Below are positions 10,301 through 18,500 of a stretch of 64,000 nucleotides of DNA, one piece after another. Positions within the stretch are counted from its first letter, which is position 1. Each line of letters opens with the position of its first letter. Both the position numbers and the translations under genes were made by a program. Below the pieces are notes generated by a model. The model was not told the DNA's origin, searched no databases, and saw only the letters and a list, made by a program, of their open reading frames with translations. Source of the stretch: Amycolatopsis balhimycina FH 1894 (GTDB taxonomy: Bacteria; Actinomycetota; Actinomycetes; Mycobacteriales; Pseudonocardiaceae); assembly GCF_000384295.1 (NCBI RefSeq), contig NZ_KB913037.1:2838649-2902648 (forward strand), written 5' to 3'.

Positions 10301-10457
10301 CCTCGACCTGGACGTCGACGCGCACGGGGCTGAACTCCGGCAAGGCTTCCACCGAAGTGCTGCGCAACTGCACGAACCCCAAAGCCAGCAGGCCCACTGC
10401 GACAGCCAGCACCAGGCGCCGGTACTTCTGGCTGATCCCGACGATCCATCGCATCAT
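7308..10457 (-). CDS. HME-type RND efflux permease (copy C, first subunit of the downstream module)
   Basis: A permease of about 1,049 residues related to CusA/CzcA. I prefer the ATG at 10,457 because it gives MMRWIVG, matching the MMRWIV, MTRWIV and MLRWIV starts of the other three RND proteins; an in-frame ATG at 10,484 is also possible, and neither has a good ribosome site. It has the duplicated helix-loop-helix RND layout and RPATF before the central membrane block. The fourth-helix relay reads VVDDTVVAVDN, so the third aspartate is alanine and the glutamate is aspartate relative to copies B and D. It pairs by sequence with copy A (shared GFxDTxNQR, ASTPGxGG). Direct TCAT repeats precede it. 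Confidence 0.89.
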   Translation of the reverse strand: MMRWIVGISQKYRRLVLAVAVGLLALGFVQLRSTSVEALPEFSPVRVDVQVEALGLSAEEVENLLTNPMENEFFNGIPWLSKLESRTMPGLTSMEMTFEPGTDPIRARQVVQERLTMTPALPQVASRAPQVVQPLSSTGRLMMIGLSSKDKSLIDMSLLSRWTVVPRLLSVPGVANVGIWGFRDRQLQVQVDPSRLMHDGVTLDQVLRTSANALWVSPLTFVEASTPGLGGYVDTSNQRIEVQHNQPIKTAADLGKMTIQGAEDRQLRLADVANIVEDHQLLIGDAVVNDAPSLMLVVERFPGTSVQEVTKNVEAALDELKPGLSGVQLDTTIYRPATFVENMTANLTWTLLLGALLLLLLIGAMFFNWRMALVSLLTIATSIAVTVLVLNWFAIPLNMMSLAGLVMALVIVVDDTVVAVDNVRRRLRQRREAADDQPTIGVIHAAVLEMRGPLMAAAVITAVSVVPVFILDGVRSALLTPVAIAFLVATAASVLVALIITPVLATVLLGKESLQHRPSPVADWLEAAYAGLVRRVLRARIWSYATVAVLVVAALAALPFLGARPLSPTLHERGLLISWETAPGTSRPEMDRITAALTSELRATSGVRNVGAHSGRALAADQIANINSGEVWLSIDENADYQGTLNAIKRVVSGYPGVRSDVLTYSDKQVREVTTRGASDDLVVRVYGNDYDVLNAKAKEVLGIISGVQGVDRPKINGAQVAPTLQIEVAVDKAAKYGLKPGDVRRQAATLIAATVAGNLFQDQKVFEVVVWGTPEVRHDVTKIKDLRIDAPIGGPGNGPSQVKLSDVADVQIAPKPEMITHDQVSRSIDVVANVRGRSLSAVTAEAKDKLAAVAFPREHHLEVLGASEARAAIDFRVWLYAIGAAILIFFLLQAAMASWRLAALYFLLLPVALTGGVLAAVAGGESVSIVAMLGLLTVLAVTVRGGLLQIGDYRRLAGDGHPPGEDLVVLGSRQRFTPAVTSLLGAGLALIPLVIAGDAAGLEAAGPLAWIILGGLVTAGVVNLLVLPAVYLRFAGNRDKEVTVDARS

Positions 10458-10478
10458 GCGGGAATCATCGCCGTTCCG

Positions 10479-10560
10479 GCTCATACCGGGGTCATCGCCG
10501 AATCATCCGGGCTCACAGCCCGGTCATACGCCCTGACAACGCTCTGTCAGCCGGTCATCG
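10479..10560 (-). promoter_or_regulatory. TCAT direct-repeat cluster upstream of RND copy C
   Basis: On the plus strand TCAT or near matches begin at 10,481, 10,492, 10,503, 10,513 (TCAC), 10,524 and 10,555; the first three are exactly 11 bases apart. SARP proteins are known to bind heptamer direct repeats with an 11-base period, and a SARP-domain protein is encoded at the end of this module. An additional perfect dyad CTGACA-6-TGTCAG lies at 10,533-10,550. The functional link is inference. Confidence 0.4.
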
Positions 10561-10630
10561 CGAGCCGGGCGCAGGGTGTAGTCGCCGGTAGCGGTAGCGA
10601 CATGCTGAATTCGTTGCTATACAAAAGAAG

Positions 10631-10692
10631 AGCGCAGAACCTCGGCATGAAGGTGGTCCTGCCACAGACCAACTTCATCGAGGTTCTGCGCT
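10631..10692 (+). repeat. Long stem-loop before the transposase remnant
   Basis: A perfect 14-base inverted pair (10,631-10,644 and 10,679-10,692) encloses a second 6-base pair (ATGAAG/CTTCAT) and an inner GGTC/GACC pair, giving one nearly continuous hairpin of 62 bases with small bulges. It ends two bases before the ATG at 10,695. I read it as the left part of a dead insertion sequence, either its end or a stem-loop that hides the transposase start from read-through transcripts. Confidence 0.6.
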
Positions 10693-10694
10693 GG

Positions 10695-10880
10695 ATGAGC
10701 GTCGCATACTCCGCTGCCTTGGAGGTATCCGAGGGCAGCGTCTTGTTCCTGTCCGGTTTGCTGCATGCCGAGCGTGCCCGGCGGGGTACCCGCGCGTTGG
10801 GGACCTACCAGCAGGCTGTGCCGGTCATGCGCTGGTTCCTGGAGGACGCCCGGATGTCAGCTGTCGTCATCCGATCCGGA
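10695..10880 (+). pseudogene. Truncated IS5-type transposase (N-terminal fragment)
   Basis: Only about 62 codons remain. The segment with ARRGTRALGTYQQAVPVMRW and FLEDARMSAV matches the N-terminal helical region of actinobacterial IS5-family (IS112-like) transposases, in which 'GTRALxxxxQAVxVLRWFxxxxRV' precedes the helix-turn-helix. After about 10,880 the reading loses any resemblance and no DDE domain follows, so the element is dead. It lies between the two RND modules, downstream of the 315-residue lipoprotein gene on the opposite strand. The stretch 10,485-10,941 holds only this remnant, its hairpin and the repeats listed; I see no other gene there. Confidence 0.65.
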
Positions 10881-10941
10881 CGGGTGGCCACTGTGGACCT
10901 CCGGCGTGCGACCGACATCTCGGGCAGGTCGGCCGCGGGAG

Positions 10942-11889
10942 TCAGGGGCCCTGCAACGGGGACGCGTTCTTGTAGACCGGGTGGGTGTCCCGGCCGTGCC
11001 GGTCGATCTTGCGTGCTTCGGCGTCGGCCTTCGCCAGTTCCGGCGGGCTCAACGTCTTCCGCTCGGCGAGCACCAGCGTCTCGCCTTCGGGGTCGGCGAT
11101 GGCCCCGACCTTGACGACACCGACGCCCGGCGCATAGGACTTGGTCTGCACGCCCGTGTCCGGCGCGAGCGGGCTGCGCTCGTCGACCACCCGGACCTTG
11201 TCGTAGCAGCCGGTCGGGACGCAGACGTGGTCTTCGGTCTTGACGTCCTTCGCACAGTCGAGGAAGTTGACCGTCGGCGAGGAGCCCTGCAGGACTTCGG
11301 GCGTACCGATCTGCACCTTCGCCGGAACCTGGACACCCGCCTCGGCGCGGTTCTGCCCGGCGAGCCACGTGCTCGGCGCGGCGGAGAACTTGCCGCCCTT
11401 GTATTCCTCCGGGTACTCGCCGAAGTTCCAGACGTTGCCGTTGTCGTCCTGGGCGAAGAAGGCCAGTTCGGCTTCGGACACGGTGCCTTTGTCGGTGTCG
11501 ACGTCCCAGGTGACCACGTTCGGGACGCCGTTGATCACCTCGACCAGGTCGGTCACGGTGAACACGATCCGGTGCGGCAGCACCCCGCCACCGCGGTTGG
11601 CCCGGCCTTCCAGGGTCCACTGCGACCCCACCGGCAGCGGCATCCAGTTGCCGGTGATCTTGGTGGACGCCGAGAACGCGCTCTTGTCCAGCGGTGGGAT
11701 GGTCACCGGACCGCACGTCGGGACGGCCACCACGGGCTTGGCCGAGGCCGTGGTCGACGGCGCGGCCGACGACGAGACCGGCGGTGGCGCCACCGAAGAC
11801 GACGCGGCCTGCGGGGCGACCTGGCTCCCGCACGCGGTCACCGCCAGCAACGGACCGATCGCGAAAAGGCTAAACGTGCTGCGGCGCAT
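10942..11889 (-). CDS. Lipoprotein of unknown function, last gene of the upstream RND module
   Basis: A 315-residue secreted lipoprotein with lipobox LLAVTAC (C20), a Ser/Ala/Pro-rich linker to about residue 57, and a globular remainder that contains four cysteines in FLDCAKD, DHVCVPTGC and VPTCGP plus beta-rich segments. I recognise no family with confidence. The start overlaps the upstream RND permease by 20 bases, so it belongs to the same transcript and is coupled in translation. The other RND module has no such gene in the matching position; a transposase remnant follows here instead. A surface-exposed binding or sensing role beside the pump is possible but unproven. Confidence 0.75.
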   Translation of the reverse strand: MRRSTFSLFAIGPLLAVTACGSQVAPQAASSSVAPPPVSSSAAPSTTASAKPVVAVPTCGPVTIPPLDKSAFSASTKITGNWMPLPVGSQWTLEGRANRGGGVLPHRIVFTVTDLVEVINGVPNVVTWDVDTDKGTVSEAELAFFAQDDNGNVWNFGEYPEEYKGGKFSAAPSTWLAGQNRAEAGVQVPAKVQIGTPEVLQGSSPTVNFLDCAKDVKTEDHVCVPTGCYDKVRVVDERSPLAPDTGVQTKSYAPGVGVVKVGAIADPEGETLVLAERKTLSPPELAKADAEARKIDRHGRDTHPVYKNASPLQGP

Positions 11890-14800
11890 GAGAACTCCCG
11901 ATCTCGGCCGGTCGCCCGGCCTTGCCGAATCGCAGGTACAGAGCGGGCAGGACGAACAGGTTGAGCAGGGTCGAGGTGACCAGGCCGCCGGCGATCACCA
12001 CGGCCATCGGGTGCTCGATCTCGTGTCCCGGGATGTCCCCGGCGACCACCAGCGGCAGCACGGCGAGCCCGGTGGCGAGCGCGGTCATCACGATCGGCCG
12101 CAGCCGTTCACGGGACCCGCGCAGCACCAGCTCCACGCCGAACGGCATTCCTTCCACCTCGTTCAGGTGGTGGAAATGGCTGATCAGCATGATCCCGTTT
12201 CGCGCGGCGATGCCGAAGACCGTGAACAACCCGACCAGCGCCCCCAGCGACAGCATCCCGCCGTTGATCAGCGCGGCCAGGATGCCGCCGACGACGGCCA
12301 TCGGCAGCGCGACGAACGCGAGCACCGTCATCCGCCAGTTGCGGAACGCCGAGTGCAGCAGCAACAGGATCGCCACGGCGGCGCCGATCGCGACGAGCAG
12401 GATCTGGTTCTGCGCCGCCTGCCGTTCCTGGAAGGTGCCGAGCAGCTCGGCGTGGAAGCCCTGCGGGTACTGGACGTCGCGCAGCTTCTGCTGGACGTCG
12501 CCCACCACGTCGTTGAGGTCCCGCCCGGACACGTTCGCCGTGACGTCGATGCGGCGTGCGGTGTTCTCGTGCCGGATCGAGTTCGGCACCGGCACGACGC
12601 GGATGTCCGCGACGTCGCTCAGCTTCACCTGCGTGTTCGTCGGCGTGTCGAGTACCAGGTTCCCGATGTCGGTGACGCTCTGCCGGGTCTGCGGCGTGCT
12701 CCACACCTGGACGTCGTAGGTCTTGCCGCCGCGATAGATGTCGCCGACCTCCTCCCCGGCGACCAGGGTGCCCGCGGCCCGGCGCACGTCACCCGGCTTG
12801 AGCCCGTACTTCTGGGCCGCGTCGAGGTTCACCGTCACCTGCAGCTGCGGCTCGTCCTGCTGCAGCTCGACCTTCGCGTCCGTCGTGCCAGGGACGTCGG
12901 CGAGCAGCTTCCGGACCTCGTCGGCCTTGGCGCGCATGGTCGGCAGGTCGGTGCCGAAGATCCGCACCGTGATCGGGTAGCTCGACCCGGTCAGCACCTC
13001 GTCGATGCGTTCCGCCAGGTACGTCTCGACATTGTGGAACATGCCGGGATAGCTGTTCACGACGTCCTCGACCGCCGCGACCGTGCTCTCGTAGTCGACG
13101 TCCGGATCGATGCTGATCCAGTTCTCCCCGAAGTCGACGCCGGCTATCTCCTCGGCCAGGAACGCCTGCCCGATGTGCGAACCGAAGTTGCGCACGCCCG
13201 GGATGGCCCGCAGGTCCTTGCTGATCGACTCGACGATCCTCCGCTCTTCGGCCAGTGACGTGCCGGGCTTGGTTATCCAGTGGATCAGGAAGCCGCGTTC
13301 CTTGAACTCGGGGAACAGCGACGCCGAAAGCAGCGGGAACACGACGATCCCGGCGATCAGCACCACCCCGGCCCCGGCGAACGCGCGGTACGGATGGCGC
13401 ACGACCCGTTGCAGCAGGCGGGTGTAGCGCGGCGCGAGCCAGCGGACCACCGGCGACTCGCGACGCTCGAACTTGGTCTTGCGCAACAGGATCAGGCACA
13501 GCGCGGGCGTCACGGTGAGGGCGACGGACATCGACGCCAGGATCGCCAGCGAGTACGCCAGGGCCAGCGGCCGGAAGAACGAGCCGGAGAGGCCGGGCAG
13601 CAGGATCACCGGGCTCACCGCGGCGACTTCGATGGCCGTCGCGTAGATGATCGCCTTCCGGACCTCGATCGAGGCCGACAGGATCACCCGGGCGGTCGCC
13701 CGTCTCGTGGCCTCCGGATTTTCGGCCCGATGTTGTTTGAGTCTTCGGAACACGTTCTCGACATCGACGATCGCGTCGTCGACGACGTCGCCGAGCGCAA
13801 TCACCAGCCCGGCCAGGATCATCGTGTTGATGGTGTAGCCCTGGGAGTCGAGGATCAGCCCCACCGTGACGACCGACAGCGGGATCGCGACGACGCTGAT
13901 CAGCGCGGTCCGCCAGTCCCACAGGAACAGCCCGAGCATCAGCACCAGCAGCAGCGCGCCGATGACCATCGACGTGGTCAGGTTGCCCAGTGCCGCCTGG
14001 ATGAAGGTCGCCGGCCGGAAGATCGTCGTGTCGATGTCGATGCCCTGCAGACCGGGCCGCATCTCGTCGATCGCCTGCTCGACGCCCTTGTCGACGTCGA
14101 GGGCGTTGCCCCAGGGGAACTTTTCGACCACGAGCATCAACCCGGTGCCGTCGTTGATCACCGCGTCGCCGATCAGCGGCGGGTGGTCGCGCAGGACGTC
14201 GGCGACGTCACCGAGCCGGACCGACGTGCCGTCGGGCCGTGGGACGGAGACCTCCGCGAGGTCCTTCGTCGTCACGATCGGAGGCAGGTTCTGCAGGCCC
14301 AGACGCTGGTTCGGGGTGTCGACGAAGCCACCCGTGCCGAGCACCGCGCCGTTGGTGAACTGCAGCAGCCCGGAGTCCACCGCGTTCGACGCCGCCTCCA
14401 TGACCTGGGTGAGGGTGACGTTCTGCGCCTTCAGCCGCTTCGGGTCCACCTGGACCTGTTGCAGGTCGAGGCGTTCGCCCCAGATGGCCACGTTGGCCAC
14501 GCCGGGCACGCGCAGGATCCGCGACCGCAGGGTCCAGTAAGCGATGTTCGAAAGGTCGAGCAGGCCGACAGTCTTCGAGCTGACGCCGATGTGCATCGCC
14601 CGGCTGGTCGCCGACAGCGGCGGCCGGATCACCGGCGGCGCCGCCCAGGTCGGCAGCTGGTGGGAAACGGTGCCGATCCGCTCGGACACCAGTTGCTCGG
14701 CGTTGATGACGTCGGTGCCCTGCTTGAAGATCATCTCGATCGACGAGACCCCGGAGACCGACTTGGAGCGGATGGTGTCGATTCCCGCGACGCCGTTGAA

Positions 14801-15016
14801 CGCCTGCTCGAGCGGCACGGTGACCAGGCTCTCCACTTCGGCCGTGTTGAGCCCGACGCAGAGGGTCTGCACCTCCACGCGGGGCGGCGCGAACTCGGGG
14901 AACACGTCGACCGGGGATTTCTTCAGCTGCAGCGAGCCGAAGAACAGCAGCGCGCCGGCCAGCGCGAGAACCAGGAACCGGCCTTTGAGACTCGAACCGA
15001 CGATCCACCGCAGCAT
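11870..15016 (-). CDS. HME-type RND efflux permease (copy B, second subunit of the upstream module)
   Basis: A 1,048-residue RND permease beginning MLRWIVG, with GGGGGAG ten bases upstream. It shows the CusA/CzcA layout: two repeated sets of one helix, large outer loop and helix bundle. PEFAPPRVEVQ is at about 40-50, RPATF at about 334-338, and the fourth-helix relay DVVDDAIVDVEN at 410-421 with D413, D414, D418 and E420. It is the counterpart of the permease at 3,679-6,834 and shares long identical stretches with it. The gene begins 18 bases after the small lipoprotein and overlaps the next lipoprotein. I take it to be the proton-coupled member of a two-RND assembly. Confidence 0.91.
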   Translation of the reverse strand: MLRWIVGSSLKGRFLVLALAGALLFFGSLQLKKSPVDVFPEFAPPRVEVQTLCVGLNTAEVESLVTVPLEQAFNGVAGIDTIRSKSVSGVSSIEMIFKQGTDVINAEQLVSERIGTVSHQLPTWAAPPVIRPPLSATSRAMHIGVSSKTVGLLDLSNIAYWTLRSRILRVPGVANVAIWGERLDLQQVQVDPKRLKAQNVTLTQVMEAASNAVDSGLLQFTNGAVLGTGGFVDTPNQRLGLQNLPPIVTTKDLAEVSVPRPDGTSVRLGDVADVLRDHPPLIGDAVINDGTGLMLVVEKFPWGNALDVDKGVEQAIDEMRPGLQGIDIDTTIFRPATFIQAALGNLTTSMVIGALLLVLMLGLFLWDWRTALISVVAIPLSVVTVGLILDSQGYTINTMILAGLVIALGDVVDDAIVDVENVFRRLKQHRAENPEATRRATARVILSASIEVRKAIIYATAIEVAAVSPVILLPGLSGSFFRPLALAYSLAILASMSVALTVTPALCLILLRKTKFERRESPVVRWLAPRYTRLLQRVVRHPYRAFAGAGVVLIAGIVVFPLLSASLFPEFKERGFLIHWITKPGTSLAEERRIVESISKDLRAIPGVRNFGSHIGQAFLAEEIAGVDFGENWISIDPDVDYESTVAAVEDVVNSYPGMFHNVETYLAERIDEVLTGSSYPITVRIFGTDLPTMRAKADEVRKLLADVPGTTDAKVELQQDEPQLQVTVNLDAAQKYGLKPGDVRRAAGTLVAGEEVGDIYRGGKTYDVQVWSTPQTRQSVTDIGNLVLDTPTNTQVKLSDVADIRVVPVPNSIRHENTARRIDVTANVSGRDLNDVVGDVQQKLRDVQYPQGFHAELLGTFQERQAAQNQILLVAIGAAVAILLLLHSAFRNWRMTVLAFVALPMAVVGGILAALINGGMLSLGALVGLFTVFGIAARNGIMLISHFHHLNEVEGMPFGVELVLRGSRERLRPIVMTALATGLAVLPLVVAGDIPGHEIEHPMAVVIAGGLVTSTLLNLFVLPALYLRFGKAGRPAEIGSSHAPQHV

Positions 15017-15034
15017 CGCAGGACTCCCCCGGGG

Positions 15035-15478
15035 TTATTCGGCGATCTCGGATTCGGTGCCGAGCAGTTCGACCGCGCCGACGACGACCACGGTCGTGCC
15101 GGCGGGCGGGCCGTCGGAGAGCACCGCACGGTCGCCGGTGATCGTGTCGACGACGAGCTTCACCCGCTTGAAGACCAACGGCTCCGAAGCCGCGTACGCG
15201 TACGTGTCGCCCTTCGGGTCGTACAGGATGGCCGCGTAAGGCACGACCTTGCGCTGGAGGCCGTCGACGGTCTCGTCCCGCACGACTTCGGTCTTCAGCC
15301 CGATCCGGTCCGCCGCGTCCTGCTTCAGAGTGACCGTGGGAATCTCCCCCGCGGGTACCTGCTGGACGACCGCGGGCGGCTCTTCGGAGGTCGCCGCCGA
15401 GGTCTTGGCGCACCCCGCCATGGCCAGGCCCGCGGCGACGACGACGACGCCGGTGATGACGTGTTTGCTGATCCGCAT
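15035..15478 (-). CDS. Small adaptor-like lipoprotein of the upstream RND module
   Basis: A 147-residue lipoprotein, signal peptide ending at lipobox LAMAGC (C22), closely related to the one at 6,872-7,321. Shared blocks are 'VTLKQDAADRIGLKT', 'VVPYAAILYDPKGDTYAYA' and a final DGPPAGTTVVVVGAVELLG. As in its paralogue, only the membrane-proximal part of an RND adaptor is represented; there is no lipoyl or coiled-coil hairpin. It sits 23 bases after one RND gene and 18 bases before the next, so the order permease-lipoprotein-permease is the same in both modules. The likely role is assembly or gating of the paired permeases at the outer face of the cytoplasmic membrane. Confidence 0.8.
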   Translation of the reverse strand: MRISKHVITGVVVVAAGLAMAGCAKTSAATSEEPPAVVQQVPAGEIPTVTLKQDAADRIGLKTEVVRDETVDGLQRKVVPYAAILYDPKGDTYAYAASEPLVFKRVKLVVDTITGDRAVLSDGPPAGTTVVVVGAVELLGTESEIAE

Positions 15479-15501
15479 TTCGCTCCTTCCGCCGACGTGG
15501 T

Positions 15502-18500
15502 TCAGGCCGGGCTTTCCGTTGGGGTGTCTACTGTGGACGCTTCTGGCGGCTCTTCGGTGAAGGCGGTGTCGTCGACCCGCTCGGTCCGGCGGCCGGCGAA
15601 GACGAGGTACAGCGCCGGGACGACGAGCGCGACCAGCACCGTCGAGGTGACCAGGCCACCGAGCACGTTCACCGCCATCGGGTGCACGATCTCGAGCCCC
15701 GCGGCCGTGCCGAAGAACAGCACCGGCAGGAAGAACGCCGCGATCGCACCCGCCGTCGCGAGGACGCCGCCGAGAACGTCGTGTGCGCCGCGCACGACGA
15801 GCGAGGGGCCGAACCCGGTGCCCTCGTCTCGCAGCCGCCGGTAGCGCCGGACCAGCGCGACCGTGCCCCGCGTGGCGAGCCCGGTCACCAGCAGGAACCC
15901 GGCGAGCGAACCGAGGGACAGCTCACCGTCGGCCAGCACGGTGGTCACCAGGCCGCCGGTCAGCGCGAACGGCAGCGCGACGAAGGTGACCGCGGCCAGC
16001 CGCCAGCTGCTGAACGCCGCCTGCAGCAGCAGGAAGATGCCGATGGCGGCCGCGATCGCGACGGCCAGCAGCTCGCCCAGCGCGGCCTGGTGGTCCGAGT
16101 AGCTGCCGAGCAGAGCGGCGTGGTACTCGAGCGGGAACGAGATGTCCTTGAGCTTGCCCTGCACGTCCGCCGACACCGAGCTCACCGAGCGCCCGGAAAC
16201 CGAGGCGGTGACGTCGATCCGGCGGGAGACGTCCTCGCGCTTGATCACGGTGGGCTTCGAGCCGACGGTGATGTTCGCGACGTCGCCGAGGCGCACGTGC
16301 CCGCCGCCGGGCGTGTCGATCGACAGGTCCCGGATGCCCGACAGGCTGGTCCGCGTCGCCGGGGTGCCGCGCACGACGACCTCGAAGATCTTCTGGCCCT
16401 CGTACAGGCTGCCGACCTCGGTGCCGTTCACCAGCGTCGCCGCTTCGCGCCGGACGTCGCCCGGCTTGATCCCGAACCGCTCGGCCGCGGCGAGGTTGAC
16501 GTCGACCAGCATCATCGGCTCTTCGTCCTGCGTCTCGACCCGCGGGGCGACGATTCCGGTGACGCCGGCCAGCATCGTGGCGACCTCGCCGGCCTTGTGC
16601 TTCAGGATGTCGATGTCCTGGCCGTACAGCCGGACGGTGACCTCGTTGGTGCTCGTCGCCAGGATCTCCGACGCCCGGCTCTCGCCGTAGGTCTGTACCT
16701 GGCTCTTGATACCGGGGTAGCTGCTCACCGTGCGGCGGACCGCGGCCAGCGCGGTGTCGTAGTCCACGCCGGGCGTCAGGGTGACCCACAGCTGGCTGGA
16801 GTTCGTGCCGACCACCTGGTCGGCGAGCACCGCGCGGCCGACCTGCACGGCGACGGTCTGCACGCCGCCGATCCGCCGCAGCTCGTCGCCCGCCCGCGCG
16901 GTGATCCGGTCCATTTCCGGCAGCGAGGTGCCCGACGGGCCGTTGAACTGCACGAGCACGTCCGGGTCCTTCGCCGTCGGCAGCAGCGACTGCGTGACCA
17001 GGGGGAAGAACCCGATCCCGGCGACCAGCAGGACCAGCGCGCCGGCCAGGATCCGGCGCGGGTGCGCCAGCGCCCGGGAGAGGAACCGCACATAGCGCGC
17101 GCCGGGCCCGGCCGGGCGCGCCACCGGCCGCCCGGGCCGCATCAGCAGCACGCCCAGCACCGGGGTGAGGGTCAGGGCGACCACGAGCGACGCCAGCACG
17201 GCGGCTCCGTACGCGAGCACGAGCGGCAGGTAGAACGTCTTCGCCTGGCCGTCGAGGAAGAACACGGGGATCGGGACCAGCAGGCCGATCACGGTCGCGA
17301 AGATCGCGGAGCCCCGCACGGCGAGGGATGCGTCGAGAACCAGCTCTGCGCGGGTCTTCCCCTCGGCGGCGAGGCCGTGGCGGATCTCCCGCAGGTCGAT
17401 CAGGATGTCGTCGACGACGAGCCCGGCGGCGACCACCAGCCCGGCGACGGTCAGCAGGTTGATCGTCGCCCCGGCCAGGGTCAGCACGCCCGCGCCCGCG
17501 GCCAGCGACACCAGCAGCGAGACCACCCCCGCGAGGACGCCGCGCCACGAGCGCAGGGTCAGCGCGAACACGGCCAGCAGCAGGATCCCGCCGATCAGCA
17601 GCCAGAGCCCGACGTTGCCGATCGCCGCGTCGAGGAACATCGCCGGCCGGAACACGCCGGTGTCGACCCGCACGCCGCCGAGACCGGGGCGCAGGTCCTC
17701 GATCGCCTGATCGAGCCCGCGGCTGACGGACATCGTGTCGGCACCGGGGAACTTCTCGACGACCAGGATCAGGCTCGGTCCACTTTGGACAGCGGCGTCA
17801 CCGATGAGCGGCTGGTGGTCCTTGACCACGGTGGTGACGTCGCCGAGCTTCACGATGCGGTTCGGCGTGTCTTCGACGGTGACCTTCGCGAGGTCCTCCG
17901 CGGACGCGATCGGCGACACGTGCTGGATGCCGAGACGCTGGTTGTTCGTGTCGAAGAAACCGCCGGAGCCGGGCGTCGAAGCCTCGAGGAAGGTCAGCGG
18001 TGACACCCACATCGCGTTGCCGGCGGTCTGGATGACCTGCGCGAGCGAGACGTCGCTGGCGGCCAGCTTCTTCGGGTCGACCTGGACCTGCAGCTGCTGG
18101 TCTCGCTGGCCCCAGATGGACACGTTCGCGACGCCGGGCACGCCCATCAGGCGCGGCTTGATCGTCCACCGTGCGAGCACGGAGGTGTCGATCAGCGACA
18201 GCTGCTTCGGGGTCAGGCCGATCATCATGACCCGGCTGGACGAGGACAGCGGCTCGAGCATGATCGGCGGTTTCGACACGTTCGGCAGCGCTTTGGCCTG
18301 GGTGATGCGTTCCTGCACGACCTGGCGCGCCTTGAGCGGGTCGGTGCCCTGCTCGAACACCAGCGTCAGCGAGGACAGCCCGGGCACCGACTCCGACCGG
18401 ATCGTCTTCAGCCAGGCGATGCCGTTGAGCAGATCCGCCTCGAGCGGCACCGTGATCAGCTGCTCGACCTCGGCGGCGGAGAGGCCGAGCGCCTCGGTCT

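Noticed and set aside
7176..11114. A very long plus-strand open frame of over 1,300 codons opposite RND copy C
   Set aside because: It is a mirror frame of a GC-rich coding strand; the minus strand gives a complete RND protein with conserved motifs, while the plus frame is rich in H, Q, R and D with no domain. Only its last part, from 10,695, has real transposase similarity.
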